In this document: positions 23,523 through 35,952 of the stretch, one piece after another
How positions within the stretch are numbered: position 1 is the stretch's first letter
How the letters are laid out: each line of letters begins with the position of its first letter
From: Chlorophyllum brunneum
Taxonomy: Eukaryota > Basidiomycota > Agaricomycetes > Agaricales > Agaricaceae
Length of the DNA stretch: 64,000 nucleotides
NCBI GenBank assembly: GCA_963576785.1
Contig: OY756139.1
Span: 930,001 to 994,000 of the forward strand
Direction: 5' to 3'
Position numbers and translations under genes: made by a program
Notes under the pieces: model-generated
The model's database searches: none
Told to the model about the DNA's origin: nothing
What the model saw: only the letters and a program-made list of their open reading frames with translations

Positions 23523-26500
23523 TTACTCTCCCAAAGGTTCCTCGAGGATTCGTACTGCATCCAACAGCGCCCCGAGCGCCACCCAACCGAACCCTCTCGC
23601 CCCATACGTGTTCTTCCTACCCTCTGTCATCGACAAATTCCAGCCCACCCACGCATCTCTTAGATAGGTTTCTGCAGGCTTGCTATCACCTCCCTCCAAT
23701 ATCTCCCTCACCTTCCGAACCAGACCATCTGTCATCTCTCTCATCTTCGAAATCTTGTCTCTACGCATCCGAGGCTGAGGGGTCTTCTGCGTAATAGTTC
23801 CAATAACTACTTCACCTTCTGATAATGGTTTCGCATGACGGTGATTCAGATTACATTCATACGCGATTTGAAGAAGCCCTCTGGAAAACCAGTGAAAGAG
23901 GTCCTCGATAATGCTGTTCGATGCCTCGCCATCGATGGTGATGTGGTGAGAGACGCGCTGTCTGATGGCTGCAACGAGCTTAGGATCCACCACTGGGAGT
24001 ATCCTGTCGTTTGAACCCTCATAGGACGAAATCGTGGAAAGTGTCGGTTCGTGTTGCCCGAGGTTAATCGCGCGGGATAGCCTCCCAATCGCAGACTGGC
24101 TCTGGTAGTAATTCACCGGATCCGCCTCGACAGTTTCGGGTGCGCTCCAGTCGGGCTTCGGAAACTTCAGCTTTGGAATATCCGCCACATTGACTGGGTT
24201 GCCGGTTTTTGGGTAGTCAACAGCGTCACTATGTAACTTTGCTAAACGAAGGCAAACTCGATCCTGGATTCCAAATTGGCTTTGGTCTGCGATAACTAGC
24301 CAGTGGGTAGCGATGAGGCCGATCACCTGGACTAGTGTCAACAACGTTTCACAGACTTATTGCTACGTGACTCACATCCGACACTATGTATTCCATAACA
24401 AAATCTGCTACATCCTTCATTGAACTCGGCCTTGGAAGATACTTCCTCTCCGCTGGGGTATAGATCCCCGGCTTGAAATATCGCAACGGCGTCAAAGACC
24501 TGTGGACAACTAGTGGAAGAAGGTTATAAACGTCACCATCGAGATCCCCACCACCAAGGCACGAAGGGATGGGGCGTTTTCCTGTATTGGTATCATTGAG
24601 GATGGTATTCCCCCGCTTAAGATGTTCTCACCTTTGATACTGAATACTACTGTGTTCGGGAGAGATTCAATTTCAAAGCATGAGCCCTCGGGAGGACTAC
24701 CAACAGCTCTCACAGCCTGTACGTCTCCTGGATGGATACACGGAGATCGCGAAACTAGGACATGTCCCTCCAAGTATATGATATCACCATCTGGCTTTTT
24801 AACGCAAGCAAATATTTCTCCTTCTTGAAGGAAGCCGTGTGTATCGGCAACTCCGACGAGGGTCCATGCGTTCGGGATGGGGATTCGCGCGTTATTCTTG
24901 AGGTCGCGTAAAACATGATACACGGCAACCTGAAGCAGTTGGTCGTGGAACGCATCACCTTCCATGGTATCTATGTCCAACTTCGCCAAAGTCTGCATTG
25001 TTGACGCGAGGCGGAATGAGGACCCCAGTCCATGAGTTTCGAGTAGTTCTGCAGCGCCTTGAAGAGAGCGAGTCGCATCCTGTGTATTCGCGACGGCCAT
25101 GTCCTGAAACCGTTGAAGGTCCTCATAGTTGACCCCGAGGCCCTCGAGTAACATTATAAGTGGTCGGTTCAGGTAATAAGGGGTAGGTCGACATATCGCT
25201 CGAGCGATTTCGATTTCCTTGGTCTCAGGGGCATCGAATTTGATCATCGATGGACGAAGGATGATAGCCCTGGATCCATTGAGTTTGTAGTCGACACTGA
25301 GCATGCCTTTCGATCCTTCAAAACGAATTTGATATGCGTGGGGGAAGTCTTGGTCTGCGCCCCTGCCCTTCTGTCTGATAACCTGCCATATTTCGCGAGC
25401 GAGATCCTTTGATATGCCACCAGACCCATCTGTGAATATATACTTCTTGTTTTCTGTCGTGACATCATTCCTACGAATGATCTTGTCCACCCTCACAGTG
25501 GCTGCTTCGGTGGCAGTGAACGCCTGGGATAAACGAGCAGCGTATCTGGCGGGACAATTGATGAGAGTGGGGTCATACGAAAGGTTGTCGAATGAGCCAA
25601 GGTTTTCGATGATCTTTGCAGTGTCCACCTCCCCCAGCTCGGGGTCGATAAAAGGTTTGGAAAACCTGTATTTTGGGTTCACTCGTCAGCGCATGTGTGG
25701 AATTCAGGGTGAATGATCCTACCAGACGGAATGCTCCCTTAATGCCGACTGCGAGTAGGCCAAGAATTCAAACTTTCGTCCTGCGACCATTAGCTCGTCC
25801 TTTAGGATGGGGCCAGTTCTATCGCGAAGGAATGCTCGTCCATTCACATCACGGTCGAAACGGTATTGAAGGCCATCCTCTTCGCGGAATTCGACCCTCA
25901 GAAAACTTTCTTCATTGTCCTTCCCGTACCGCCGAATCACACGATTTGATCTTTCCAGGAACGGCCCAGTAAGGAACATCGTGGTTGGGGTAACCATAAC
26001 ATGAAATGACTGGCAGTGGGTTTCATCTGCGGGCGGGGGGAAGTCTATATTCTCTTGCTTCGCGAGCTCTTGGTGGCAGGAATCAAGGCAAGATAATACC
26101 GGCCCGAACGTATCTCCGTCGGTGTGGGACAAGTTGTGGACCCTCCTACCGAATGTCCGCAAAAGAGTGGCAACATAGGGACTTCCATGGGATTCCACGA
26201 GCTTCTCGACCCTTGGTAAAAGGCCCAGAAGTTCGGCAGCATCGATGTCCGTGCTGCGTAGTAATCCCTCGAGCTGAAACGCTACGCACCAGTCAAAACG
26301 GAGTATATTTTCCTCCGCGTGAGCCAGTCGAGTATCGGTAAATAACTCCCGGTATTCCGCAACGATCTGGTTAGTCTGTATGTGGTGTAGATTGGCGACG
26401 GCCGCAAGGTTGGAAAACCTTTTCAGATCCCACCGCGAAGTCAGTACGAGGCGGATGGCAAGGGAGGTATAAGGAGTGGCCCGCGGATGAAGGGTTGTGA

Positions 26501-27197
26501 ATGGGAAGTGCGACAAGCGGTAGAACGGCACGCGAGGAGACTTTCTGCGTAGAAAGGTTGGTGGGACTTGGAGTTGCAAGTGAATGACGGATCGGTCATC
26601 TCGAGTTATATGTGCCGAGGTGGAAAGGATAGATTGTTGTCGGATGGCAATGACATGGGTGTGGGGATGGTTTTGCTTGGGAGAGAACGTGATCTGGACC
26701 TCTCGGCGTTCGGGATCAAAGGAGAGGTGGCATGGCTGATGATGCGCTTCTCCTTCGATCGAGAACACCCCGTCTCTGCACATCCAGCCAAATTGGACAA
26801 CCTTCAGAGGTAAATGTGAGGAGTACAACTTCCGATGGCGTTCGCTCTGCTCTCGTTCCTCGGCCGGGTCAATCCAGCGGGAGCGAGAGAGGAGGTCAAG
26901 CACATCGGGGTGAGGTCGATTAATGCTCTGTAGAAAGTAGATCTGATTGTCTCCCATTTCAATGATTTGCCGGGGACGGTCCCCTCCATAGATCTCCAAA
27001 AATCGCTCAGCAACTGGGAGATCTGCCAATGTAAACGTGCCTGTTAGAGTCGACCGTTTTTTCCTCGGGAAATGGAGGACGACCGTGAAGTTTGGCTTGA
27101 TGTTGGGAAAATTTGGTCCATGAAGATGGGAAGCGAGGTTAACTTTCAAATCATATTCATTTTTATCAATCGGGATATTGTGTATGAAGATTTCCAT
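23523..27197 (-). CDS. Cellular RNA-dependent RNA polymerase (RNA silencing), copy 1
   Basis: Eukaryotic RdRP of the RDR/QDE-1 superfamily, which makes double-stranded RNA from single-stranded templates and feeds Dicer in RNA silencing. Four exons (25723-27197, 24632-25665, 24376-24581, 23523-24326) give 1172 codons plus stop. The N-terminus (MEIFIHNIPIDKNEYD) looks like an RRM-type beta-alpha start. Core motifs: KYIFTDGSGGISKDLA, QIRFEGSKGMLSVDYKL, YLNRPLIMLLEGLGV, IPNAWTLVGVADTHGFL, VLVSRSPCIHPGDVQ, then the catalytic CLGGGDLDGDVYNLLPL with D849, D851 and D853 (bases 24532-24546). The ATG is at 27197; the frame stays open upstream but without family likeness. A full-length paralogue in opposite orientation lies at 38873-42652 with introns at the same codons. 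The frame is intact, so it is likely active. Confidence 0.96.
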
Positions 27198-27773
27198 GTC
27201 TGGGGGAGGGTGAATGTGGATAGCGGGGTTGGATGATCGTTTGCAAGGAGAGATGCCGAGGCTCTTAAGGGCATGTGGAAGGACGCCCCTTCTGTTTTTA
27301 GTTGATCTCGAAACTTCCAGCAAGGTATTTTGGGAGAAAACATATCGAGAAGAGCTGCTTGTGGCCAGTCTTGTTACTTGTACATTGTCAGTGCATTAGC
27401 AGCCAGTGTTCGTCATCACATGATCCCTTGGTACAGTGCCCCCTCAGCTACACAGACTTTCACCACTTCCGGAAGATGCAGATGTGCAAGATTCGCTTTC
27501 CTCGATCACGACGAACTCCAGAAGGATGAGAACTGTCCAGGAAACCTGTAAACTCTGTCTACCACTCCTCCGTCTCCGTTCGTCCGGAGAAAAGCTGTGT
27601 ATTATTCGGCTTCTCGATAGAGGTTGTGCATGCTGCAGTGTGCCGTGCATGGATGAATACACGTTGTTTCCCTCTGGCACAGTGTTACACATCAAGCTGG
27701 GCCATAGACGCGTATCAATCTCATCGTTCTCCCTCCAGGACCTGCTGCACCGTAACTGAGCTTTAGATGAACC

Positions 27774-28650
27774 ATGGCCACTTCGATTCAGCATTCGCCC
27801 TCTAGGACTTTCAAACAAAAACACCCAGTGTATTATTTACCAGAGGGAAACACTGTTGTTCAAGTACGTGTGTTGCTAGACTGACTTGGACTCCTCACAA
27901 ATTGGATACTCCTCCAGGCGGGCAATACCCTATTTCGTTTCGATCTACTCATCCTCCACTCCAAATCCCTCGTCCTTCAGAGCATCCTCCCTGACGCACA
28001 GCTCTCTCATCTCCCAAACTTTGATGATGTCCATCCCCTCCAGCTACTGGAAACCTCCGCTACGGATCTCGAGAAACTGCTCCAGGTCCTCCTTCCCTTG
28101 TAGGTCATCCAGTATCTTTACCCTTCGCGTGCCGGCCCTCACAAACCCAACCTACCTCTTCCGCAGGCCAAACTCACCGCTCCCAAATCTCTCAACTCCC
28201 GAACACTATATCTCCCTCCTCTCCATCGCATCCAAGTACCACATCCCAACCGTAACCTCTCTCGCATCTACACGGCTCCACACCCTTCCCTCACCCGGCC
28301 TCGATCCCATTCGCAAAATCGCAATATGGGACCAGTACAAACTCGACCCTCACCTCCTCCGTTCATCCTATCTCAGTCTCTGCCAACGCGAGCAACCACT
28401 CAACCTACAAATGGGATTAACATTGGGTGTGAAGAGATTAACAATGTTCGCTGCGGCGAGGGAGATGTATCGTGAGAAGGTTGGGTGTAAAAGCTGTGGG
28501 AAGAGAAAGGGGATAAGTAAGAAGGAAAGAGCAAAAATTGCGGAGGAGGTTGTTGATAATATTTTCTTCAAAGCAAAGTCCAAGGGAGCTTCAGTGTCAG
28601 AAAGTCGGCCTGTGTTGTCAAAGATCCAGGCACCAGCTATTTCTGCCTGA
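27774..28650 (+). CDS. BTB/POZ domain protein
   Basis: BTB/POZ fold protein of the kind expanded in agaric fungi; these mediate protein-protein contacts, sometimes as Cullin-3 adaptors. Three exons (27774-27863, 27918-28099, 28167-28650) give 251 codons plus stop. After a short lead (MATSIQHSPSRTFKQKHPVY) come LPEGNTVVQAGNTLFRFDLL and ILHSKSLVLQSILPD, matching the typical start of the fold, then FDDVHPLQLLETSATDLEKL and a helical C-part with the block ALHYISLLSIASKYH-like (HYISLLSIASKYHIPTVTSL). A basic segment with CKSCGKRKGISKKERAKIAEE near residue 200 is unusual for the fold. The target is unknown. It lies head-to-head with RdRP copy 1, about 580 bases apart. Confidence 0.8.
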
Positions 28651-29324
28651 TACTTCTCGTCTATTACCTACGACTTGCAAGAACGTTTCATACCCGTAGG
28701 CGACGTCTTAAACAATATTTGGATGCTATAGCGATTATATCCCAACCAAATTTATAAAAAATACGCATCCATGTACAGTACCCCACACAGTGTAACTAAT
28801 ATTCCTTGATATTAGTGATATAACCGGGTTTTGGCGCGCTTGCGGAATTATTACTTTACCCTGATTGAGCTACCTTCACTGGACATGCCCCCGTTAAAGT
28901 TCTGGGTGCACCATCGCAACGTCTTGGATATTGTTGCCTTACTTCCGGTAGGCTTGAGCGATACACCATATTCCATGGCACGAGTACCTGTTGCAGCGAG
29001 CGTGTTTGCTGCAGGAAAACTTAAGTCGTACACAACTGTTTTGTTGGGAGATGTGCTGTAATTTGATCGACGTTCCGCTCCCAGCTAGTTAAATGTCGGT
29101 GAAAATATACCGAGACCAGTATGTTATCATTCTAAGTTGTATATTACGATACTACGTATAACAATATCTAACGAAACACATATCTGTTCCAATAATTAGA
29201 TGGTATTTGATACATGTTCTAGTCTCAGGTGAGGTGGGTTGTCTAATGTGAAGTGATGTATCATAGTTAAAAATCCACCAGAAGCCGCAACCTCGTTGGC
29301 TTCGGCACTTTATCCAAAATCCAC
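28651..29324. other. Intergenic region between convergent genes
   Basis: About 0.67 kb, AT-rich, downstream of both the BTB gene and the ABC transporter gene. A 76-codon frame (28831-29061) has no recognisable content. Nothing else seen. Confidence 0.5.
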
Positions 29325-32089
29325 TTAATCCTTCTTCTGCACCTTCCCTCCATCAACGTCAATTGCATCTTCGGATTCTTCAATGGGCTCCCAATCTTCC
29401 TCCTCCTTCTCACCTTCTTTCTCAATAGCAGTGGCACTCAACTGCGCCGCCATCAACGCTCTAAACCTCGATCCCTCCTTACTGACCAATTCTCTATAGC
29501 TTCCACTCTCAACAATCCTTCCGCCCTCTAACACCACAATCCTCTCCGCCCTCGCAATAGTCGATAGCCTGTGAGCGACGAACAAACAAGTCGTTTGTCT
29601 CGATCGTAAGATCCTCTCAATAGCATCATTGACGCGTCGTTCTGACGTGGCGTCTAATGCAGAAGTCGCTTCGTCCAGTGCTAAAATTGCGGGTCCCTTG
29701 AGCAGTGCACGAGCAAAGGCGAGGCGTTGCCGTTGTCCACCACTTAGACTGAGACGGCCAACTGTTGTATCGAAGTTTTATAGGAGGGCGAATATTAAAG
29801 ATGGAACAACGTACTTGGCGTGTCGAATCCTTGTGGCATTCCCCATATAAATTCGCAGTTGGCTTCTCGTGCAGCATCCTCGATTTCCTCTCTTGTTGCA
29901 TCGGGATTGCCGAATGCGATGTTCTCTGCAATGGTTCCGCTGAAGAGAACGGGATCTTGAGGCACCACTCCAATAATTTTGCGCCAAGATGATGCAGAGA
30001 ACTCGCGGATATCTGACGGGCTTGGTTAGAAGGAAGAGCAGTCTCGGCAGGAGATGTATCACCTTGTCCATCAAAGGTAACTCTTCCGTGATTAGGGTCA
30101 TAGTATCTCAACAGCAATGAATGCACTGATGACTTCCCACCACCGCTCTCACCACTGGACAAATAATCAGTCAGTCGAAAAGGTGGTGATAGTTTGGAAA
30201 CATACACAATGGCAATAGTCTCACCGACCTTGGCCTCAAGATTAAAGTCCTTTAAGATCTTGACATCCTTCCGAGTAGGATACTCGAAGTGAACGTGTTC
30301 AAACTTGATTGTGCCACGCCTGTCTGGTGAGAGTTTCGCGCCCGCCTGAAGAGGAATGAGCGGTTCCCGATCCAAGACTTCGAATACGCGCATTCCAGCT
30401 CCAATGGCACGCATAATGGAAGACTAAAGGGCTAAGCATACTTCAGGGAGGGGGGGAATCAGCACGTACGAAAAATGACCTGTATATGGCGTGAGGAACG
30501 GGCAGAATGAAGGAAGGAAGTAGTGTGCACGTACGTGAGCATAGTAAGACCATTCCCGACGTATACAGTATAAAGCAGTAAACTTGTGAGATCACCAACA
30601 GTGATCGCACCCTGCGAAACAAGAGTACCGCCTGTGCGACATTGAAACCAGGTTCAGCCCCCACTGAGAAAATGACCGCGTACCATATCCCAAAAGACCC
30701 AACACAGTAACGTTCCCGCTCCATCCCGTGCTCCCAAAGAAGATGCCACTTGCAATGGCTTCCTTTCTTGCAAGCGCCAGTATTTTCTCGACCCGCTGAC
30801 TGAACTTTTTTTCTTCTTGAGGGATGGCATTAAATGCGTGGACTGTTCGTAATGCCGATAAAGACTCTGTGGCGACCTAAGGAGTAGATCTCAGCGGGGA
30901 TGGAGCAGATGAAAAATTGAGCTACCTTGGTCATATCACCCACGGCCTCTTGGGTTTTGTTTGAGAGCTTCTTGAGATAGCGACCATAGAAAACCTACTC
31001 GGAGATGAGAAAAGTTATCGAGGGAGGTACCGATTCGCATACAGCACCCAGGGACACAGGCGGGACCATGGCCAACATTAAAAGTGTTAGCGTGGGGGAA
31101 GTATAGAACATTGCCGCCACTAGAGGTGGAAGAGGTCAGACTGGGAAGCAGATGGCTGCAGAATTCTCACATCCAATGGAAGACATGACGACTGCTCGAA
31201 GGCCATCCGAGAGATTATTCGTAACGCTGAGAGAGGGTGAGATCAGAGAACCCAGGGAAATGGTTGAGGCACCTCTCTCCGACAATACTGGTATCAACAC
31301 TGAGCCTACTGAGGACATCACCCTCTCCACGTTCAACAAACTCGACCTCCTGACGGACAGCAGCAGAAAATGTGCGTTCACGTAGTCGAGCGACGATACG
31401 TTGGCCTAGCTGACCTTTAATATACCGCCGATACTCTGTGAAGCAGAAAAACGCGCACCCGAAAGCCGCATCAACATGGCACGTCCGGCGTTTGCAATCG
31501 CACCAGTCGTGAACGGTAGCAACAACAGGGCCGAGGCTTGCCATATACCTAATCCGAGGGGTATTTGCTTTCAAATAAATATTAGGTTCCTGTTACGGTA
31601 GGGATAAGATTGATTACTCACAGGGTTCGGGGTCGAGAAGAAATCAATCAGCCGTCCAATGGTAAACGGTATGCTCAACGACACTGCGGACGACACGAGC
31701 AGCAAACCAACTGCAATCAAAAGAGGCTTCTTCTCTGGTCCTGCCAATGCCACGATCTTTTTGAACGATGAAATTCTTTGCGGATTCTTTGTGAGGACCC
31801 TTGATAATACTGTTAGTTTCGGTTGGCCCGAGTTGGAATCCGGAGTTGTGGTCGTAGCTTCTGACGCAGAGGAGGGTTTTGTGTTTGGACTAGTGCTGTT
31901 GAACCGTGCTTGCGCGTACACAGGGATGAGATTCCGTGGGGAGTGTAGGCAGAGAGGCCGATGGAGAAAGGCCGTCGTAGGGCGGGTGGCGAAGGAGCGC
32001 CCGAGAATGCGAACCTGGAGACATCCGCTGGATGGTAGAGCGATGCGCGGCCTGAGGACAGCAAAGCCGCGAGGGCACAGTCCCAGCAT
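29325..32089 (-). CDS. Mitochondrial ABC half-transporter, Mdl1/ABCB10 type
   Basis: ATP-driven exporter of the mitochondrial inner membrane; the yeast relative Mdl1 exports peptides. The N-terminus (from [18 protein letters not shown]) is Arg/Ser-rich without acids for about 60 residues, a typical mitochondrial presequence. One transmembrane domain follows ([20 protein letters not shown] and later helices), then one nucleotide-binding domain. This has Walker [10 protein letters not shown] (an intron falls just before its first Gly), the signature [18 protein letters not shown], Walker [14 protein letters not shown], and the switch His in [15 protein letters not shown]. An acidic tail ends GGKVQKKD. 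About ten short introns interrupt the gene. It shares a 167-base promoter region with the divergent monoglyceride lipase gene. ABCB10-like function is inferred from domain order and targeting. Confidence 0.92.
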
Positions 32090-32196
32090 TGTCGCGGTCT
32101 ATCTGGGCTGCCGAGCTAAGCAGCTATGACGCGGGGCTTCTCTCCGCCCGCGTTCCCACGCTGCCTCTCATCTTATACGGATGACTAAGCACACGC

Positions 32197-32204
32197 TATA
32201 AATA
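32197..32204 (+). promoter_or_regulatory. TATA box of the monoglyceride lipase gene
   Basis: TATAAATA about 53 bases before the ATG at 32257, inside the 167-base gap between two divergent start codons (32090-32256). The other side of the gap shows no TATA facing the ABC transporter gene. Confidence 0.5.
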
Positions 32205-32256
32205 CCGCCAATATACCACCCCCTGCATTACCGGCAACTAGGTACTGGCACTGACC

Positions 32257-33417
32257 ATGTCTACGGCGGCACCATACACCGAGGCCTGGCTCGAAGGACC
32301 CTCCAAGACCCAATTCTACACCCGCACATATCTCCCAGCCGATGGCCAACCAAAAGCTGTGATCGTCTTTGTCCACGGCTTTGCGGAACACGTTGGCAGA
32401 TACACACATTTCCATCCACTCATTGCTCAACGCGGAATTGCTGTGTTGGCGTTTGACCAGCGTGGATTTGGTCTGACAGCGCAGGACGAGAAGAAGAGGA
32501 GCAGAGGGAGTGCTTATGGCAAGACAAGTTGGAAGGACCAGATGGGTGACATTGCCTGGGCTGTTGAACACGCGAAAGACGACTTTAAGGGTGTGCCTGT
32601 GTTCTTGATGGGCCATTCCATGGTGACCTGATATTTATACTTCTACATGCATCTGGGCTGATTTTTTTCTTTTCAATGACAGGGAGGCGGAGAGGTCCTT
32701 GGATTTGCCACCCAGGGTGCCAAATCACCCTACAAATCCACTGTATCTTCTATTCTCGCCGTCATCGCAACCAGTCCCCTCATTCGCCAAACCGAGCCCG
32801 CATCAAAACTTCTCAAATGGTTGGGCGCGAAGGCTAGCCTCCTCGCTCCCTACACTCTCATTCCCGCCCCTGTCAAGGTTGAGGTCCGTTCTGCTATACC
32901 CCTCATCAATTTCTTTTTTCTAATTTATGTAACCAGGATTTATCGCACGATAAAAAGTCCAACGACCAATACCTTGAAGATAAACTCATAAAACCCTCTG
33001 GCTCGCTCCGTGGTATCAGCGACATGCTCACGAATGGCGAGGCGCTTCTCACTTCCTCCCATGTGAACTGGCCGAGCTCACTCCCAGTACGTTCTCCACG
33101 TCAACCGTCATTCATGCTAATACCCTTTTTATTAGCTTATCATCATTCATGGAACCGCGGATAAAGTCACATCCTTCAAGGCTTCCGAAGAATTTATTGG
33201 CAAGCTTTCCGCCACGGATAAGAGAATTTTGCCATTCGAGGATGGCTTTCACGAGCTCCAGAACGAGCCTGATGGAGTCAAAGAGAAACTCGCAGAAAAC
33301 GTCATTCATTTCATCGAGTCGCAACTTCCACCCACCATTAGCGTCACGGAGGCCGAGCCCCTTTCTGCAATTTCCGCAAGTGCAGAATCGCCTTCTACAC
33401 CAAACCCTAAGCTTTGA
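32257..33417 (+). CDS. Monoglyceride lipase, Yju3/MGLL type
   Basis: Alpha/beta hydrolase that cleaves monoacylglycerol to glycerol and fatty acid, on lipid droplets or membranes. Four exons (32257-32622, 32683-32883, 32937-33086, 33136-33417) give 332 codons plus stop. Motifs: VIVFVHGFAEHVGRY (oxyanion region), AFDQRGFGLT, nucleophile elbow GHSMGGGE with S121 (an intron splits it after M122), IIIHGTADKVTS with D248, and DGFHELQNEP with H278, completing the triad. A Ser/Pro tail of about 35 residues follows. Length and motifs fit the family well. It is convergent with the clathrin light chain gene, stops about 115 bases apart. Confidence 0.93.
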
Positions 33418-33532
33418 GCCTCGCCCCAAATTTACATTTACTGACCTCACTTCGATCATTCATGGACCGTTTCTAGTTGAGTATATCGTACCAAGTCCAT
33501 AATGCATTATTATAGAAAACACAAGAAAATAT

Positions 33533-34439
33533 CTAATAACCGGCAGCACCAGGCGCCTGATCACCTTGCCTCCTCAATCTAAGCAAAACCTCCTTGAACC
33601 TGGTCAAATCGGTGGTACCGGCACCGGTCCGAGCAATAGTCTTGCTCTGCGAGTTTTGCAATTCGACGAGATCGCAAATTCGGTCCCATGTCGTGCCTCC
33701 AGAAAGTGAAGCTTCCAAAGAGGCAACATAATCAGCCTCAGCGTCCCTGTATGACAGATTAGCGAGCTGCTCAAAATCATAAATTAGAGAAAAGTGCACT
33801 TGTTCTCTCGGATGTTCCTCTCCTTCTTTCTAGCATAGTCTTCATAAAACTCGTCAATGGCGCGTTCAGCCTTGGAAATCGTTTCTTGACGCTTGGCCTG
33901 AGAAGCCTCGTCGCGTGCTTTGATCTCCTCTTGCTGTTTCCCTCGCCATTGTCTAAAAGCTCCCCGTCATTTCAATCTTCCAATGGAATAATGCAATGCA
34001 CCTACCTGATGACTTCAGGCTCCTCTTCAACAGGTTGAGAGAGTATCGGTGTAGAAGTAAGCGCAGAAGGCTGCGGTCTCGGCGCAAACGGTGTGCTACT
34101 CGTAAACGTAGGCTGCGGCTACAAAACCATTATCAGGACCATGCTCAAGTAGTTTCGCCCAAAACGCACCTGCTGAGGAGTAACTTCAATGTCCGGGAAT
34201 TCGTTCTCAAATTTTTCAATCTCGTCGTCCCCAGTCACTTTCACATTAGTTGTGGTCGCAACAAGTGGGGTGTCGAAATCGTCAAAAGAGAATCCACCAC
34301 TGCTTTGGTTGTTGTTGTTGTTGGTGGTAGTGGGGACGGAAGGAATGTCGCCTAAGCCATCGAGAGAGATGTCAGGGAAGGCAGAGGCCGCGCGTTCGAA
34401 TTCATCGAGGTCATTGCTTCCGCCCAGAAAGTCTGCCAT
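33533..34439 (-). CDS. clc1: Clathrin light chain
   Basis: Light chain of the clathrin triskelion, regulating coat assembly in endocytosis and Golgi traffic. The ATG at 34439 gives MADFLGGSNDLDEFERAASA, typical of the fungal N-terminus. Then come acidic and Asn/Ser-rich segments (a run of Asn near 34310), VTGDDEIEKFENEFPDIE, and a Pro-rich linker. The central helix that binds the heavy chain follows: RQWRGKQQEEIKARDEASQA and TISKAERAIDEFYEDYARKK. The C-terminal block has TTWDRICDLVELQNSQSKT and LTRFKEVLLRLRRQGDQAPG. Introns lie near 34115-34170, 33955-34015 and 33755-33800. Only 96 bases separate its ATG from that of the divergent gep4 gene. Confidence 0.93.
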
Positions 34440-34535
34440 TTTGTCGTCGTTGTCGGTATGTTGTCTGTGTCTGCTGACGAGGCTGATCTGAAGCTTTGGA
34501 TAAACAGGCACAAACAGCGCGAGGACAAGGTTGTG
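34440..34535. promoter_or_regulatory. Compact bidirectional promoter, clathrin light chain / gep4
   Basis: Ninety-six bases lie between two divergent start codons. No TATA is evident in either direction. Transcription start sites or 5' UTRs must overlap here, or lie inside the opposite gene. Confidence 0.6.
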
Positions 34536-35625
34536 ATGCCACTGAACATTCCTGGGCTGCTTGCGCCCTTCCAGCTTCTTATACATCCTAGAATCGTAAT
34601 TCCTAATGTTATAGTAAAAGGTGCGTCGATTATCTCTTGTAGAACAGATCCAGAACTCACGCCGACTTGCGCAGAAAGACATTCGCCATCTCGACTTTGC
34701 CGCCCTCCGGAAGGCAGGCTACCGTGGTGCCGTATTTGACAAGGACAACTGTCTCGTACGTCCTCACAACCATAGCTGTGGATATTCATCCTGATGTTAC
34801 TCCGCAGACCATTCCGTACCAGGATACTCTTGTTCCCGAACTTCAGGTACCCCTGTCTACATTCCAACGCAAGACCCCATATTCATCCTTTACAGACAGC
34901 ATGGTCAGACTGTCGCAAAACCTTTGGCGACAACAACGTCATAATCGTTAGCAATTCCGCCGGGACACATACCGACCCAGGTGGAATCCAGGTCTGTCCC
35001 TACTCTCTACAAACTTACATCAAACCCACAAAGAAACACTCAGTCCGAATCCGTCTCGTACCACCTCCAAGTCCCCGTCCTACATCACAAATCTTTCAAA
35101 CCCGCATACTCCTGCATCAACACCATTCGTTCCTATTTTTACAACCTCCAACGGCCCGTATCTGATGACGAACTCATAATCATTGGAGACCGTATATTCA
35201 CCGACATCGTCATGGCGAACCGCATGCGTCTCACAAATCCAAAACTCAGTACTGACCCTTCTCGCTCACCCAGACCTCGCGGATTGCTAGGTGAAGCTTT
35301 CTCATGTGTGTTTGAGAAAGGTGGAACGGCGAGTACGGAGAGGGAGCATGTAAGAAAAGAAAAGGAGAAGGAAAAAGAGAGGATGAGGGAGAGACATTTG
35401 GTTGAGGGGAGAGGACCATTGGCGGTTTGGACCACGGGAGTATGGCAGAGGGAAGCAATGGGCATGAGGTGGTTTGAAAGCAAGGTTCTAAGTGCCGTCG
35501 AGAAATGGTCGGTCCCAAGAAAGGGAGAGATAAGAGATACCTCGAGGTTTGTGAGGAGAGTGAAGCTGGACGAGCAGAAACCGAGTATCTTTGGTCGGTT
35601 GTGGTCGAGAGTTCCGATTGCGTGA
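34536..35625 (+). CDS. gep4: Mitochondrial phosphatidylglycerophosphatase Gep4
   Basis: HAD-superfamily phosphatase that dephosphorylates phosphatidylglycerophosphate, a step of cardiolipin synthesis at the mitochondrial inner membrane (matrix side). It starts MPLNIPGLLAPFQLLIHP and RIVIPNVIVK, then D I R H L D F A A L R K A G, and the catalytic HAD motif FDKDNCLT (split by an intron after L). Then VPELQTAWSDCRKTFGDNN, VIIVSNSAGT (motif II Ser), LHHKSFKPA with the motif III Lys, and DELIIIGDRIFTDIVMANRM (motif IV, GDR..TD). Introns: about 34620-34687 (acceptor after AAAG), about 34758-34807, 34852 to about 34908, and about 34993-35040. A basic/acidic C-terminal extension of about 110 residues with a KEKEKERMRERH run is longer than in yeast Gep4. 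Confidence 0.9.
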
Positions 35626-35952
35626 AGCAGACCAATAGAGTATGTTGCTCACGTACTTGACACATTCCTGCATTGTGCACCGATTGGGTTTTCATGCGCC
35701 TTTCTCTACTCGCTCTAGCTCGTCTGGTCGTGGTGTATGAAGATTGAATAGGTTATCTAAATTGAGAGCCTGAGTGTTACTTTCCCTGATCTCCACTAAC
35801 TTCCATGTCAAATAGCACATGAATGAGAAGACCGTAAATAGTTTGGCACAACTATCACACCATCCTATAACAATCACAACAATTGGGAACCCGAACTGTG
35901 GAGTCCCACAACCCTCGTTCTTCTACTACAACCATCCGCGAAGCGCTGAACG

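Noticed and set aside
23523..27197. Viral origin of the RdRP genes
   Set aside because: The DLDGD catalytic loop and double-psi-barrel layout are those of cellular silencing polymerases, and both genes have spliceosomal introns at matching positions.
28831..29061. A 76-codon frame between the BTB and ABC genes
   Set aside because: Short, without motif, and lies where two 3' UTRs would meet.
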